DNA from: SG8-30 sp963695085
GTDB lineage: Bacteria; Pseudomonadota; Gammaproteobacteria; Steroidobacterales; Steroidobacteraceae
Direction of reading: 5' to 3'
Length of the DNA stretch: 64,000 nucleotides
Assembly: GCA_963695085.1 (NCBI GenBank)
Contig: CAVOFV010000006.1
Location: 124,001-188,000 of the forward strand
This document shows positions 38,640 through 47,404 of the stretch, one piece after another. How positions within the stretch are numbered: position 1 is the stretch's first letter; each line of letters starts with the position of its first letter. The translations under genes and the position numbers were made by a program. Under the pieces are notes generated by a model, which was given only the letters and a program-made list of their open reading frames with translations, did not search any database and was not told where the DNA came from.

Positions 38640-38972
38640 TCAGTTGCCCTTGATCGTGCCCTTGGGCATGAGTTGCGACACCTGCGTTTTCTGGACCTTG
38701 ATCGACACGTTGCTGGCGATCTCGAGGGTCATGAAGTTGTCGCCGACCTCGGTGATCCGCCCCAGCATGCCGCCATTGGTGACGACCTCGTCGCCGGCCT
38801 GCAGCTTGCTGACCATCTCGCGATGTTCCTTGGCGCGCTTGGTCTGCGGGCGGATCAGCAGGAAATAGAAGACCACGAAGATCAGCACGAGCGGCAGCAG
38901 CTGCATCCAGGCGCCGCCTGATCCGGCCGCACCCGCGTCCTGTGCCCATGCGCTAGTCAGGAAGAATTCCAT
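38640..38972 (-). CDS. yajC: Preprotein translocase subunit YajC
   Basis: Small SecDF partner. The 110-residue protein has one membrane helix (about residues 23-43; LLPLVLIFVVFYFLLIRPQ), the typical RPQTKRAKEHREM charged stretch, and a cytoplasmic beta domain (GDEVVTNGGMLGRI). Confidence 0.95.
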   Translation of the reverse strand: MEFFLTSAWAQDAGAAGSGGAWMQLLPLVLIFVVFYFLLIRPQTKRAKEHREMVSKLQAGDEVVTNGGMLGRITEVGDNFMTLEIASNVSIKVQKTQVSQLMPKGTIKGN

Positions 38973-39029
38973 GATTGTCCTCTGGTGCTGGGGGACGGCC
39001 AGGGCCGGCCCGGTGCAAACGACCGCGGA

Positions 39030-40151
39030 TTATGCCACAGGCGCCGCGACTCCTCTCCTGCGCTCGTGAAACCCGCGCCGGAAGGCCTCAAGCCGGCCCT
39101 CGTGGACGGCCCGGCGCAGGTCCGCCATGAGCCGCTGGTAGAAATGCAGGTTGTGCAGGGTCGCCAGCCGGGGCCCCAGCATTTCTCCGCACTTGTCGAG
39201 GTGCCGCAGGTAGGCGCGGCTGAAGCGGCGGCAGGTGTAGCACTCGCAGTCTTCGTCCAGCGGCCGCGTGTCGTCGGCGTAGCGGGCGTTGCGGATGTTG
39301 AGGACGCCGTCGCTCACGAACAGGTGACCGTTGCGCGCATGGCGCGTCGGCACCACGCAATCGAACATGTCCACGCCACGCCACACGCACTCCACGATGT
39401 CCTCGGGACGGCCAACCCCCATCAGGTAGCGTGGCTTGCCGGCCGGCATGACCGGTGTGAGCGCCTCCAGGATCCTGTCGCGCTCGGCCTCCGGCTCGCC
39501 GACCGAGAGGCCGCCGATCGCGAGTCCGTCGAAGCCGATGGCCTCGAGTCCGGCCAGCGAAGCGGCCCGCAGCACCGGCAGCATGCCGCCCTGCACGATG
39601 CCGAACAGCGTGCCGTCGCCCGGCAGCGCGTCGAAGGCCGCCCGGCTGCGCGCCGACCAGCGCAGCGACAGTTCCATGGACGCGCGCGCTGCGGCCTCGG
39701 TGACCGGAAAGGGCGTGCACTCGTCGAGCACCATGGCGATGTCCGACCCGAGCGTGCGTTGCACCTGCATGGAGCGTTCCGGCGACAGGAACACCGCGGC
39801 ACCATCCACCGGCGAGCGGAATGTCACGCCCGCTTCGGTGACCTTGCTCTTCGCGGCCAGGCTGAACACCTGGTAGCCTCCGGAGTCCGTCAGGACCGGC
39901 CGCGGCCAGCCCATGAAGCCGTGCAGGCCGCCGTGCAGGCGGACCACCTCCTCACCCGGGCGCAGCATCAGGTGAAACGTGTTGCCGAGCACGATCTCGG
40001 CGCCGCACGCCGCGAGTTCCTCGGGCGTGACGCCCTTCACCGTGCCGTAGGTGCCGACCGGCATGAACGCCGGCGTCTGCACGGCACCGTGCGGCAGCGC
40101 CAGCCGGCCGAGCCGGGCGGCACCGTCCGTCGCCTGCACCTCGAATTTCAT
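39030..40151 (-). CDS. tgt: Queuine tRNA-ribosyltransferase
   Basis: Exchanges guanine 34 for preQ1 in GUN-anticodon tRNAs. The 373-residue protein has LTDSGGYQVFSLA and DECTPFP (active-site aspartates), GGLSVGE, and the zinc-binding cysteines of the DCECYTCRRFSRAYL region. The ATG at 40151 overlaps the queA stop (ATGA). Confidence 0.97.
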   Translation of the reverse strand: MKFEVQATDGAARLGRLALPHGAVQTPAFMPVGTYGTVKGVTPEELAACGAEIVLGNTFHLMLRPGEEVVRLHGGLHGFMGWPRPVLTDSGGYQVFSLAAKSKVTEAGVTFRSPVDGAAVFLSPERSMQVQRTLGSDIAMVLDECTPFPVTEAAARASMELSLRWSARSRAAFDALPGDGTLFGIVQGGMLPVLRAASLAGLEAIGFDGLAIGGLSVGEPEAERDRILEALTPVMPAGKPRYLMGVGRPEDIVECVWRGVDMFDCVVPTRHARNGHLFVSDGVLNIRNARYADDTRPLDEDCECYTCRRFSRAYLRHLDKCGEMLGPRLATLHNLHFYQRLMADLRRAVHEGRLEAFRRGFHERRRGVAAPVA

Positions 40152-41197
40152 GTGGACTCCCGCGACTCGAACGCGCCCGGACCCGGCGTCAACAGCATCG
40201 CGTCGCCGTAACTGAAGAACCGGTAGCGCCGCGCCACTGCGTGCCGGTAGGCCGCCAGCACGTGGTCGCGGCCGGCGAACGCGCTCACCAGCACGAGCAG
40301 CGTGGATTCCGGCAGGTGGAAATTGGTCAGCAATGCGTCCACGACCCGAAAGCGGAAGCCCGGGCGAATATACAGGTCGGTATCGCCGCACAGCGGCGCG
40401 AGCGACTCGCCGAGTGCGGCTGCCTCGAGGCTGCGCACCACCGTGGTGCCGACCGCCACGACGCGGCGGCCGCGGCGGCGGGCCGCCGCCACCGCGTCGA
40501 CCACTTCATGGGGCACGGTCACCCGCTCCGGGTGCATCACATGGTCGGCGATGTACTCCGCGCGCAGCGGCTGGAACGTGCCGGCGCCCACGTGCAGCGT
40601 CAACGTCGCGGTAAGCACCCCGCGTTGCTCCAGGGCCGCGAAGATGCCGTCGTCAAAATGCAGGCCCGCCGTTGGCGCAGCCACCGCGCCGGGCTCGCGC
40701 GCGTAGACGGTCTGGTAGCGCTCGCGGTCTTGCGCCGCCGCGTCACGCGCGATGTACGGCGGCAACGGCGTCTCGCCGTGGCATTCGAAATAATGCACCG
40801 GCTCGGTGTCCAGCTCGAACTCGAACAGGTCGGCGGCGCGCCCCAGCGCGACCGCGCGGTGTCCGCCCGGCAGCTCGACCGCCACACCCGGCCGGAAGCC
40901 CTTGCTGGCGCGCGCCTGGGCCAGGAACCGCCGCCCGTCGAGCACGCGCTCGAGCATGAGCTCGACGGCGCCGCCCGTCAGCTTGCGGCCGCGCACGCGC
41001 GCCGGCAGCACGCGGGTGTCGTTGAACACCAGCAGGTCGCCCGGTTCGAGCAGTGCCGGCAGGTCGCGAAAATGCCTGTCCTGCAGCCCACCGGTCGCAA
41101 GGTCGCACACCAGCAGGCGGCTCGCGGACCGCTCCGGCAGGGGCGCCTGGGCAATCAGTTCAGGCGGCAGGTCGTAAAGGAAATCGGCGCGGCGCAT
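40148..41197 (-). CDS. queA: S-adenosylmethionine:tRNA ribosyltransferase-isomerase
   Basis: Converts preQ1-tRNA to epoxyqueuosine-tRNA using the ribosyl part of SAM. The 349-residue protein begins MRRADFLYDLPPELIAQ and has LLVFNDTRVLPARV, PTAGLHFD and TNFHLPESTLLVLVSAF, all family signatures. It is the first gene of the queA-tgt-yajC-secDF run. Confidence 0.97.
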   Translation of the reverse strand: MRRADFLYDLPPELIAQAPLPERSASRLLVCDLATGGLQDRHFRDLPALLEPGDLLVFNDTRVLPARVRGRKLTGGAVELMLERVLDGRRFLAQARASKGFRPGVAVELPGGHRAVALGRAADLFEFELDTEPVHYFECHGETPLPPYIARDAAAQDRERYQTVYAREPGAVAAPTAGLHFDDGIFAALEQRGVLTATLTLHVGAGTFQPLRAEYIADHVMHPERVTVPHEVVDAVAAARRRGRRVVAVGTTVVRSLEAAALGESLAPLCGDTDLYIRPGFRFRVVDALLTNFHLPESTLLVLVSAFAGRDHVLAAYRHAVARRYRFFSYGDAMLLTPGPGAFESREST

Positions 41198-41232
41198 GAT
41201 GCGCCGCGCACGATATCACAGGGCTGTTCGAC

Positions 41233-42261
41233 TCAGCCGGCGGTCTTTGGCGCCGGCGGGACCGGCGGAACGGGCGGCTTGAGCACCTCTTTGCGGATGA
41301 TGACGGGCGGGCCGGAAGCGCCCGGCCCGGCGTCCGCTCCATCCTTGTTCAGTTCCTTGCGGATGATGACGTGCCGCGCCGGGTGCACCGCGCCTTCGGG
41401 CACCACGATCCGCACGGACCGCTCCTTCTTCTGGCGCAGCACCTTGAGGTCGACGCTCTCGCCCGGCTGGTAGGAGCGCAGGATGCGCAGCGCATGGCCG
41501 CCGTTCTGCGGCTCGCGCCCGCCTATCGAGAGGATCACGTCGCCCTCCTCCAGTTCCGCGGCGGCCGCCTTGGGGCTGCGCACGACCAGCAGGCCCTTGT
41601 CGGTGCCGAAATAGCGGCCGAGCGCGGGGGTCATGGTCACGAGTTCCGCATCCGCCCACGGCCCGAGCAGGAAGTGCTCGCCCATCGGCCGGCCCGCATG
41701 ACCCGGCATGCCGGGCAGCCCCGGCAATCCGTGCAGCCCCGGCCCGTCGAAATCCGCCTCCCATTCGACGTCCTCGGGCGCGCGCGCCACCACCGTCGCG
41801 GCCACCTTCTTGCCGTCGCGCAGGATGTCCAGGGCCACCTTGCTGCCGGCTTCAACCTCGCGCATGCGCTCGACGATCTCGCGGCCGGCCGTGACCTTCT
41901 TGCCATCGATCGCGACGATCACGTCGCCCGCCCGCACGCCGGCCTCGGCCGCCGGGCCGCCCGGGCTGGCGCCGACCACCCGCACGCCGTCGCTGCCGGG
42001 CGCCGCATTGTCGATGTTGATGCCCAGCACCGCGCGCCCCTCGGGGGCCATGCGCATCTTGAAGACGTGCTTCATCAGGCCGCCGGTCTCACCCGACAGC
42101 CGGGCGATCTCGCGGGCCGCTTCTTCCAGCTTGCGCTGCGCCTCTTCCATGCTGCGCTGCGCCGCCTCGGAGCCGGCCTTGTCGTCCTGCGCCAGCGCCT
42201 GCGGCGCGCCCAGCAACGACGCCAGCACCAGGGCCAGTGCGGCTGTTGATCCTGCATTCAT
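41233..42261 (-). CDS. Periplasmic PDZ-domain protein
   Basis: A 342-residue exported protein with signal peptide MNAGSTAALALVLASLLG... cleaved near ALAQ. A short charged coiled-coil stretch (about residues 32-60) is followed by a first PDZ domain (about 75-160; LGINIDNAAPGSDGVRVVGASP, GDVIVAIDGKKV) and a second PDZ-like domain (about 205-280; GLLVVRSPKAAAAELEEGDVILSIGG). A Pro-rich tail ends the protein. No protease residues are seen. AAGGAG lies 7 nt before the ATG at 42261; the adjacent ATG at 42264 is the alternative. It is the third gene of a sigma/anti-sigma operon, suggesting an envelope-sensing role, which is inferred from context only. Confidence 0.8.
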   Translation of the reverse strand: MNAGSTAALALVLASLLGAPQALAQDDKAGSEAAQRSMEEAQRKLEEAAREIARLSGETGGLMKHVFKMRMAPEGRAVLGINIDNAAPGSDGVRVVGASPGGPAAEAGVRAGDVIVAIDGKKVTAGREIVERMREVEAGSKVALDILRDGKKVAATVVARAPEDVEWEADFDGPGLHGLPGLPGMPGHAGRPMGEHFLLGPWADAELVTMTPALGRYFGTDKGLLVVRSPKAAAAELEEGDVILSIGGREPQNGGHALRILRSYQPGESVDLKVLRQKKERSVRIVVPEGAVHPARHVIIRKELNKDGADAGPGASGPPVIIRKEVLKPPVPPVPPAPKTAG

Positions 42262-42292
42262 CATTTCGCTCCTTGTTGCTTTGCACGCCGCA

Positions 42293-42874
42293 TCAGCGGG
42301 TCGCCAGCGCGCGCGCATACTGAACCTGTACCAGTGAATTCATCAATGTCACCCGTTCGCGCCACAGGTCCTCGGCCACCTCCGGCGCGTAGGCTTCCAG
42401 CGTCACCGCCGTGATGCGGTCATCGACCAGCGCAAGGCGGTCCTCGATGGCCGCCACCGTGTAGGCGGTGCCGAGCCGCGTCGTGCGCGCTTCGGGCAGC
42501 TGCGACAACAGCGCCTCGAGCCTCGTGCTCTCGGCCACCAGCGCATTCACTGGCGGGCCGCCGGGCGCCGCGGCGGGCGTGACGGCCGGCCGCGGCTGGC
42601 CAACCAGCAACCCGACGGCCGCCATGGCGACCAGCACGGAGGCCGCGGCCGCCGGCATGGCCCAGCGCGGCGTGACCGCCGCCGTTGCCGCGCGTGCGCG
42701 GATCGAGGACCAGGCGACGGTCGGCGGTGCGAACCCCGGCAACGCGGCCAGACCCTCGCGCACGCGGCGCAACCGTTCGAGCCCGGCCCGGCAGGCGGCA
42801 CAGGTGGCTACGTGCGGGTCGGCCGTGCGCCGCCCCGCGGCGATCTCGCTCAGTTCGTCGAAACCGGCGTGCAT
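42293..42874 (-). CDS. Putative zinc-finger anti-sigma factor
   Basis: A 193-residue protein with the ZAS-type motif H21-x3-C25-x2-C28 (HVATCAAC), one membrane helix at about 72-92 and a periplasmic C-terminal domain rich in Arg/Glu/Leu helices. Family knowledge says such proteins hold an ECF sigma factor inactive at the membrane. The start ATG lies 7 nt after AGGAGG and 25 nt before the end of the sigma gene, so the two are translationally coupled. Confidence 0.8.
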   Translation of the reverse strand: MHAGFDELSEIAAGRRTADPHVATCAACRAGLERLRRVREGLAALPGFAPPTVAWSSIRARAATAAVTPRWAMPAAAASVLVAMAAVGLLVGQPRPAVTPAAAPGGPPVNALVAESTRLEALLSQLPEARTTRLGTAYTVAAIEDRLALVDDRITAVTLEAYAPEVAEDLWRERVTLMNSLVQVQYARALATR

Positions 42875-43446
42875 TGCAGCGCCTCCTGCGGGCGAGCGCT
42901 GGCATCGCGCTCGATGGCCTGCCGCAGGCGCGCGTGCGCCCGCGACAATTGCGACTTCGAGAAGCTCGTCGAGCGGCCGAGCCCGGCGCCGATCTCCTCG
43001 TGCGTGTATCCCTCGACGTCGTGCAGCCAGACCACGGCCCGCGCCATGGCCGGCAATCCCATCAAGGCGCGCTCGAGGTCGCGCGCCAGATCGGCCCTGG
43101 GCGAGTGATCGGGCGTTTGCGGCTCCGCTCCCGGCAGATCGTCCAGCCACTCGAGGCTGCGGTGCCATGGCGAGCGCAGGTGCATCAGGCTGCGGCGCAC
43201 GGCGATGGCACGGATCCAGAACGGCAGCGGCGAGCGGCCCTCGTACGTTCCGATGTGCCGGATCACGTCGGCGAACGTCTCCTGCAACAGGTCCTCGGCG
43301 GCGGCGGGCTGTCGCACCAGCCGGCGGATCAGGGTGAAGACGGCCGGCGCGCAGGCCTCGTAGACCCGGCCGAGCGCATGGACGTCGCCGCGGCGCGCCT
43401 GCGCCACGGTCCACTCGTCCAGCATGATGTCCTTGAATCGCGCCAT
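42850..43446 (-). CDS. ECF-type RNA polymerase sigma factor
   Basis: A 198-residue sigma-70 family protein without region 1. Sigma region 2 covers about residues 20-90 (RVYEACAPAVFTLIRRL, AAAEDLLQETFADVIRHIGTYEG) and region 4 about 130-185 (LPAMARAVVWLHDVEGYTHEEIGAGLGRSTSFSKSQLSRAHARLR). The regulon is unknown. The operon continues with the anti-sigma and PDZ genes, and the ATG at 43446 is preceded by AGGG. Confidence 0.88.
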   Translation of the reverse strand: MARFKDIMLDEWTVAQARRGDVHALGRVYEACAPAVFTLIRRLVRQPAAAEDLLQETFADVIRHIGTYEGRSPLPFWIRAIAVRRSLMHLRSPWHRSLEWLDDLPGAEPQTPDHSPRADLARDLERALMGLPAMARAVVWLHDVEGYTHEEIGAGLGRSTSFSKSQLSRAHARLRQAIERDASARPQEALQCTPVSTN

Positions 43447-43540
43447 CCCAACCCTAGATGCGCCAGCGCGCGGAATGGTCGCAGGGTCACCTGGCCGGCG
43501 TGGCGCCCCGGGCTGCCGCGCGGCCCAGGCCGGCAGGGCC

Positions 43541-43627
43541 TGGTGCCCGGGGCGAGAATCGAACTCGCACATCCTTGCGGATACCAGATTTTGAGTCTGG
43601 CGCGTCTACCAATTCCGCCACCCGGGC
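43541..43627 (-). tRNA. tRNA-Leu (anticodon CAA)
   Basis: Class II tRNA on the minus strand. The acceptor GCCCGGG pairs with CCCGGGC, discriminator A and an encoded CCA (43541-43543) follow. The anticodon loop CTCAAAA (anticodon CAA) closes a CCAGA/TCTGG stem, the variable arm pairs ATCC with GGAT, and the T-loop is TTCGATT. It reads UUG. No repeat of its 3' end is found nearby, unlike tRNA-Ser. Confidence 0.96.
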
Positions 43628-43707
43628 CGGGCCGCGGCAGTATAGGCGATCACCCGCGGGCCGGGCAGCGTCTGGATTCAGCCGCCGCTGCGCGCAACAA
43701 TACCCTC

Positions 43708-44253
43708 ATGAAGTTCTGTCCCAATTGTGGACAGCCGGTGGAATTGAAGGTTCCAGACGGCGACCACCTGCCGCGGCACGTCTGCCCCGCGTGCAGCACC
43801 GTGCACTATCACAACCCGAAGGTCGTGGTCGGCTGCGTGCCGGCGCAGGACGGCCGGATCCTGTTGTGCCGGCGTGCGATCGAGCCGCGCCTCGGCCGCT
43901 GGACCGTGCCGGCCGGATTCCTGGAGAACAATGAGTCGATGCAGCAGGGCGCCGCGCGCGAGTCGTGGGAGGAAGCGCTCGCCCGGGTGACGATCGGCTC
44001 GCCGCTGGCGATCGTGCACGTGCTGCACGCCCACCAGGTGCACGTGATGTTCCGGGCGGGTTTCGCCGAACCCGGCTTCGGGGTCGGCGAAGAGAGCCTG
44101 GAGGTCAGGTTGTTCGGGCGGGACGAGATCCCCTGGCCCGAAATCGCCTTCCCGAGCGTGCGCTTCGCGCTCGAGCGCTACCTCGACGACGTCGCCGCCG
44201 GCCGCGAAGAATTGCACATCACGGATATCGACCTGCGCCTGCCGCGGCGCTGA
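43708..44253 (+). CDS. Nudix hydrolase with N-terminal zinc ribbon
   Basis: A 181-residue protein. A zinc ribbon (CPNCGQ...CPACST, residues 4-32) precedes a Nudix domain with box GFLENNESMQQGAARESWEEA, in which the final Gly of the classic GX5EX7REUXEEXGU motif is replaced. Related small zinc-ribbon Nudix proteins hydrolyse ADP-ribose or dinucleotides such as NADH or FAD. The exact substrate cannot be told. It starts 80 bp from the divergent tRNA-Leu, and fdxA follows after 95 bp. Confidence 0.85.
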   Translation: MKFCPNCGQPVELKVPDGDHLPRHVCPACSTVHYHNPKVVVGCVPAQDGRILLCRRAIEPRLGRWTVPAGFLENNESMQQGAARESWEEALARVTIGSPLAIVHVLHAHQVHVMFRAGFAEPGFGVGEESLEVRLFGRDEIPWPEIAFPSVRFALERYLDDVAAGREELHITDIDLRLPRR

Positions 44254-44348
44254 GCCGTGCGACCGGACGCGCCGGCTGTGGCAGAATGCGCACGCGTCCG
44301 GCCGCCGCGGCCGGCGGTGCACACGACCTATCCTGAGGAGACCCTGCG

Positions 44349-44672
44349 ATGACGTTCGTCGTCACCGAGGACTGCATCAAGTGCAAGTACATGGACTGCG
44401 TGGAAGTCTGCCCGGTGGACTGCTTCCACGAGGGGCCGAACTTCCTGGTCATCGACCCTGACGAGTGCATCGACTGCACGCTGTGCGAGCCGGAGTGCCC
44501 GGTCGAGGCAATCTTCTCCGAGGAGGAGTTGCCGGCGGAGCAGAAACAATTCCTGCAGATCAACATCGAACTGGCCAGGCAATGGCCGGTGATCACGCAG
44601 CGCGGCGAACCACCGGCGGACGCCGACGAGTGGCGGGGCGTCGCGGGCAAGCTCAAGTACCTCGGCAGGTAG
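44349..44672 (+). CDS. fdxA: Ferredoxin FdxA (3Fe-4S/4Fe-4S, 7Fe type)
   Basis: A 107-residue two-cluster ferredoxin. The first motif CIKCKYMDCVEVCPVDCF and second CIDCTLCEPECPVEAI match the 7Fe ferredoxin family of proteobacteria and actinobacteria. GAGGAG lies 8 nt before the ATG. It is a plausible electron partner for the 2-oxoacid oxidoreductase at 4.4-10 kb, but that link is only by function. It is convergent with dsbC. Confidence 0.94.
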   Translation: MTFVVTEDCIKCKYMDCVEVCPVDCFHEGPNFLVIDPDECIDCTLCEPECPVEAIFSEEELPAEQKQFLQINIELARQWPVITQRGEPPADADEWRGVAGKLKYLGR

Positions 44673-44682
44673 GCGGCGCTGC

Positions 44683-45414
44683 TCAGCCCGGTGCGTCGAG
44701 GGCCTTCAGGCGATCGACCAGCTGCTGCGCGGGCAGGTAGCCGGTGATGTACTGTCCCTTGTCCGTGATGATGCCGGGCGTGCCGCGGATGCCGATCGCC
44801 CGCCCCAGCTCGTACTGCTGCTGCACCGGATTGCTGCAGGCCGGCGCGGTCACCGCTTCGCCGCGCTTGGCCCGCGTCAGCGAGTCGCGGCGGTCGGCGC
44901 TGCACCACACGGCCTCGGCCTTCTTCCACGATTCCGTGCCCGGTCCGGTGCGTGGGTACATCAGGTAGCGGACCCGCACGCCGAGCCTGTTCAGCTCAGC
45001 AATCTCGGAGTGCAGCTTGCGGCAGTAGCTGCAATCCACGTCGGTGAAGACATTGACGGTGTATTTGTAGCCCTTGGGCGAGAACACCACCGTCTGGTCG
45101 TCAGGCACGTCCTTGATCAACGCGGCGCGGGCCGCGAGCCGTCGCTGGTCCGTGAGGTTGGTTCGGGTCCCGACATCGAACAGGTCGCCGTCAATGTAGA
45201 AGCGGCCGTCGGCCGAGACGTAGCCCACCTCGGTTCCCGCCGCCACTTCGTACAGACCCGGAACCGGCGAGGGCCGGATCTCCTCCGGCCTGACTTCGAG
45301 CCGCTCGACCAGCTGCGCCCGCACCTCGGGCGTCATGCCCTCGGCGCCGGCCTCGCCAGCCGCCAGCAGGGACAATCCTATGGCCGCCGCGGCAGCCCCG
45401 GTAACTAGACGCAT
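44683..45414 (-). CDS. dsbC: Thiol:disulfide interchange protein DsbC
   Basis: Periplasmic disulfide isomerase. The 243-residue precursor has a signal peptide (about residues 1-24), an N-terminal dimerisation domain and a thioredoxin fold with active site C128-S-Y-C131 (usual CGYC) in FTDVDCSYCRKLH, plus RGTPGIITD with the cis-proline. Lying downstream of xerD on the same strand, it matches the conserved xerD-dsbC order. Confidence 0.92.
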   Translation of the reverse strand: MRLVTGAAAAAIGLSLLAAGEAGAEGMTPEVRAQLVERLEVRPEEIRPSPVPGLYEVAAGTEVGYVSADGRFYIDGDLFDVGTRTNLTDQRRLAARAALIKDVPDDQTVVFSPKGYKYTVNVFTDVDCSYCRKLHSEIAELNRLGVRVRYLMYPRTGPGTESWKKAEAVWCSADRRDSLTRAKRGEAVTAPACSNPVQQQYELGRAIGIRGTPGIITDKGQYITGYLPAQQLVDRLKALDAPG

Positions 45415-45506
45415 GAGTACGACCCTTTTTCAGGACCTGGGATTCAGACCACGGCGCAGCGGCGCAGTTCAGACTGCACCGGTCAGGAAAAGTCTAGCAG
45501 ACCCTG

Positions 45507-46466
45507 TCAGCCGCGCGGGTGGTGCCGGGAGTGCAGGTCTTTCATGCGCTCGCGGGCGACGTGCGTGTAGATCTGCGTGGTGGACAGGTCACTGTGGCCG
45601 AGCAGCATCTGCACGACCCTGAGATCGGCGCCGTGGTTGAGCAGGTGTGTCGCGAAGGCGTGGCGCAGGGTGTGCGGCGACAGTTCCTTCTGGATCGCGG
45701 CCCGCGCCGCATAGCGCTTGATGATGTGCCAGAAGGCCTGCCGGGTCATGCAGTCGCCACGCCGCGTCGGGAACAGGCAGTCGGTCTGCCGGTCGAGCAG
45801 GATCTCGCCGCGCGGTCCGGCGGTGAAGTCGGCGATCCAGCGCAGCGACTCCTCGCCCAGCGGGATGAGCCGTTCGCGATTGCCCTTGCCGACGATGCGC
45901 AGCACGCCCTGGTTGGCGTTGACCTGGTTCTGCTTGAGGTTGACCAGCTCGGTGACCCGCAGGCCGGTCGCATACAGGACTTCGAGCATCGTCCGGTCGC
46001 GGTGGCCGAGCGGGTCGGTCACCGTCGGGGCCGACAGCAGCGACTCGACCTCGGCCTCGCTCAGGGATTTCGGCAGGGACCGGCCGATCTTGGGCATCGC
46101 GATCTGCGCGGTCGGATCCTCGGCCAGCGTGCCTTCGCGGACCAGGTAGCGGAAGAAGCGGCGGAAGCTCGACAATTGCCGTGCCGTCGAGCGCGGTCGC
46201 GCGCCCGCCTCGACGCGCCAGGCAATGAAGCCCAGCAGGTCCTTGCGGGTGGTGCGCGTCAGCGACGTGCCGCGCCCGAACAGCCAGCGCGACAGCGCCG
46301 TCAGGTCGGCCCGGTATGCAGCCAGCGTATTGCGCGACAGGCCCCGCTCCATCCACACGGCGTCGAGGAACCGCCCGATCATGGGCTCGTCCGGCGCATC
46401 GGCCGCTTCGGCTGCCGCCAGCGTTGCCGCGCGTACGGAGGTTGACGATTTCATGGCTGAGCTCAT
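45507..46466 (-). CDS. xerD: Tyrosine recombinase XerD
   Basis: Site-specific recombinase resolving chromosome dimers at dif with XerC. The 319-residue protein has an N-terminal SAM-like domain (IGRFLDAVWMERGLSRNTLAAYRADL) and a C-terminal catalytic domain with the R-K-H-R-H-Y residues: ATGLRVTEL, LSPHTLRHAFATH, LLGHSDLSTTQIYTHV. This is the core housekeeping recombinase, not a sign of a mobile element. The first 25 residues are variable; ATG 46454 is an alternative start. Confidence 0.95.
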   Translation of the reverse strand: MSSAMKSSTSVRAATLAAAEAADAPDEPMIGRFLDAVWMERGLSRNTLAAYRADLTALSRWLFGRGTSLTRTTRKDLLGFIAWRVEAGARPRSTARQLSSFRRFFRYLVREGTLAEDPTAQIAMPKIGRSLPKSLSEAEVESLLSAPTVTDPLGHRDRTMLEVLYATGLRVTELVNLKQNQVNANQGVLRIVGKGNRERLIPLGEESLRWIADFTAGPRGEILLDRQTDCLFPTRRGDCMTRQAFWHIIKRYAARAAIQKELSPHTLRHAFATHLLNHGADLRVVQMLLGHSDLSTTQIYTHVARERMKDLHSRHHPRG

Positions 46467-46660
46467 GCCCTGCGCTCACTGTGCTGAACGGCGTCGCCGG
46501 ACCCGGCACCCGGCTGGCGCCTGACCGACCCGTGCGACAGAATGCAGCGGCAGTATGGTTCGCCCCCCCCCTTGCAGACGTGACAGGCCTCACACATGTC
46601 CATCAGCATTAACATAAACAGAAACAGTTCACAGATTCTGCCCGGCGCCGGGGCCGGGCG
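46467..46660. other. Divergent intergenic region xerD / acyltransferase
   Basis: A 194-bp gap. Its right third (about 46590-46640) is clearly more AT-rich than the surroundings and holds several near -10 hexamers. I could not pair any with a good -35 at proper spacing. It probably contains the divergent promoters. No RNA gene or repeat is seen. Confidence 0.4.
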
Positions 46661-47395
46661 TTGACGGCGCGGACCCTGCTGCGGACCGGCTGGGGCCTGT
46701 ATTGCTGGGCAGTTTTCGGGTTTGTCGTGCTGGGCGCGGCACTTGCCGCCCTGCTGCTGCCCACCCTGCGGCTGCGCCGGCTCGGCTCCGGCCGCCTCGC
46801 GCGGTTCCTGTTCGCGGCGACCGGGCTGCACTACACGGTCACCGGCCGCGACCGGCTGCCGGCGGCGCCGGCCGTCGTCGTCGCCAACCACGGCAGCTAT
46901 CTGGACGGGCCGCTGCTGTTCGCCGCCCTGCCCTCGCGCTTCGGCTTCGTGATCAAGAAGGAGGTCCTGGGCATCCCGCTGGCCGGCCTCGCGCTTGGAC
47001 GCCTCGGCCACAAGTTCGTGGACCGCTCCGACCAGGCTGGCCGGACGCGCGACGCGCGGCGCATCCTCAAGACCGCCGCGGACGGCAGCTCGGTCGCGTT
47101 CTTTCCGGAAGGCACGTTCAGCGCCGGGCCCGGGCTGGCGCACTTTCACCGCGGCGCGTTCGTCACGGCCACGCGCGCCGGCATGCCGGTCGTGCCGATC
47201 GTGATCCGCGGCGCCCGCGAGGCGCTGCCGTCGGGCCGCTGGCTGCCACGGCGCGTGCCGCTGCAGGTCGAGATCCTCGAGCCGGTCGCGCCACCCGGCG
47301 CCGACGACCCGGCGGGCGTCGACCGCCTGCGTCGCGAGGTGCGCGTGGCCATGCTGAAGTCGCTGGGCGAGCCGGACCTGGAGCGCAGGGCCTAG
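46661..47395 (+). CDS. 1-acyl-sn-glycerol-3-phosphate acyltransferase-like protein (PlsC family)
   Basis: A 244-residue membrane-associated acyltransferase. A long hydrophobic helix lies at about residues 10-38. The HX4D motif is in VVANHGSYLDG near residue 70, and FFPEGTFSAG near residue 150 supplies the substrate-binding motif. PIVIRGAREALPSG follows. The likely role is lysophosphatidic acid acylation or lipid remodelling. The start is TTG at 46661 with only a weak upstream G-rich site; no in-frame ATG exists before the conserved part, so the exact start is uncertain. It is convergent with icmF. Confidence 0.82.
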   Translation: MTARTLLRTGWGLYCWAVFGFVVLGAALAALLLPTLRLRRLGSGRLARFLFAATGLHYTVTGRDRLPAAPAVVVANHGSYLDGPLLFAALPSRFGFVIKKEVLGIPLAGLALGRLGHKFVDRSDQAGRTRDARRILKTAADGSSVAFFPEGTFSAGPGLAHFHRGAFVTATRAGMPVVPIVIRGAREALPSGRWLPRRVPLQVEILEPVAPPGADDPAGVDRLRREVRVAMLKSLGEPDLERRA

Positions 47396-47404
47396 CCGCC
47401 GCGC

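Noticed and set aside
45507..46466. XerD as integrase of a mobile element
   Set aside because: The protein matches core XerD along its whole length and sits next to dsbC in the conserved chromosomal order.
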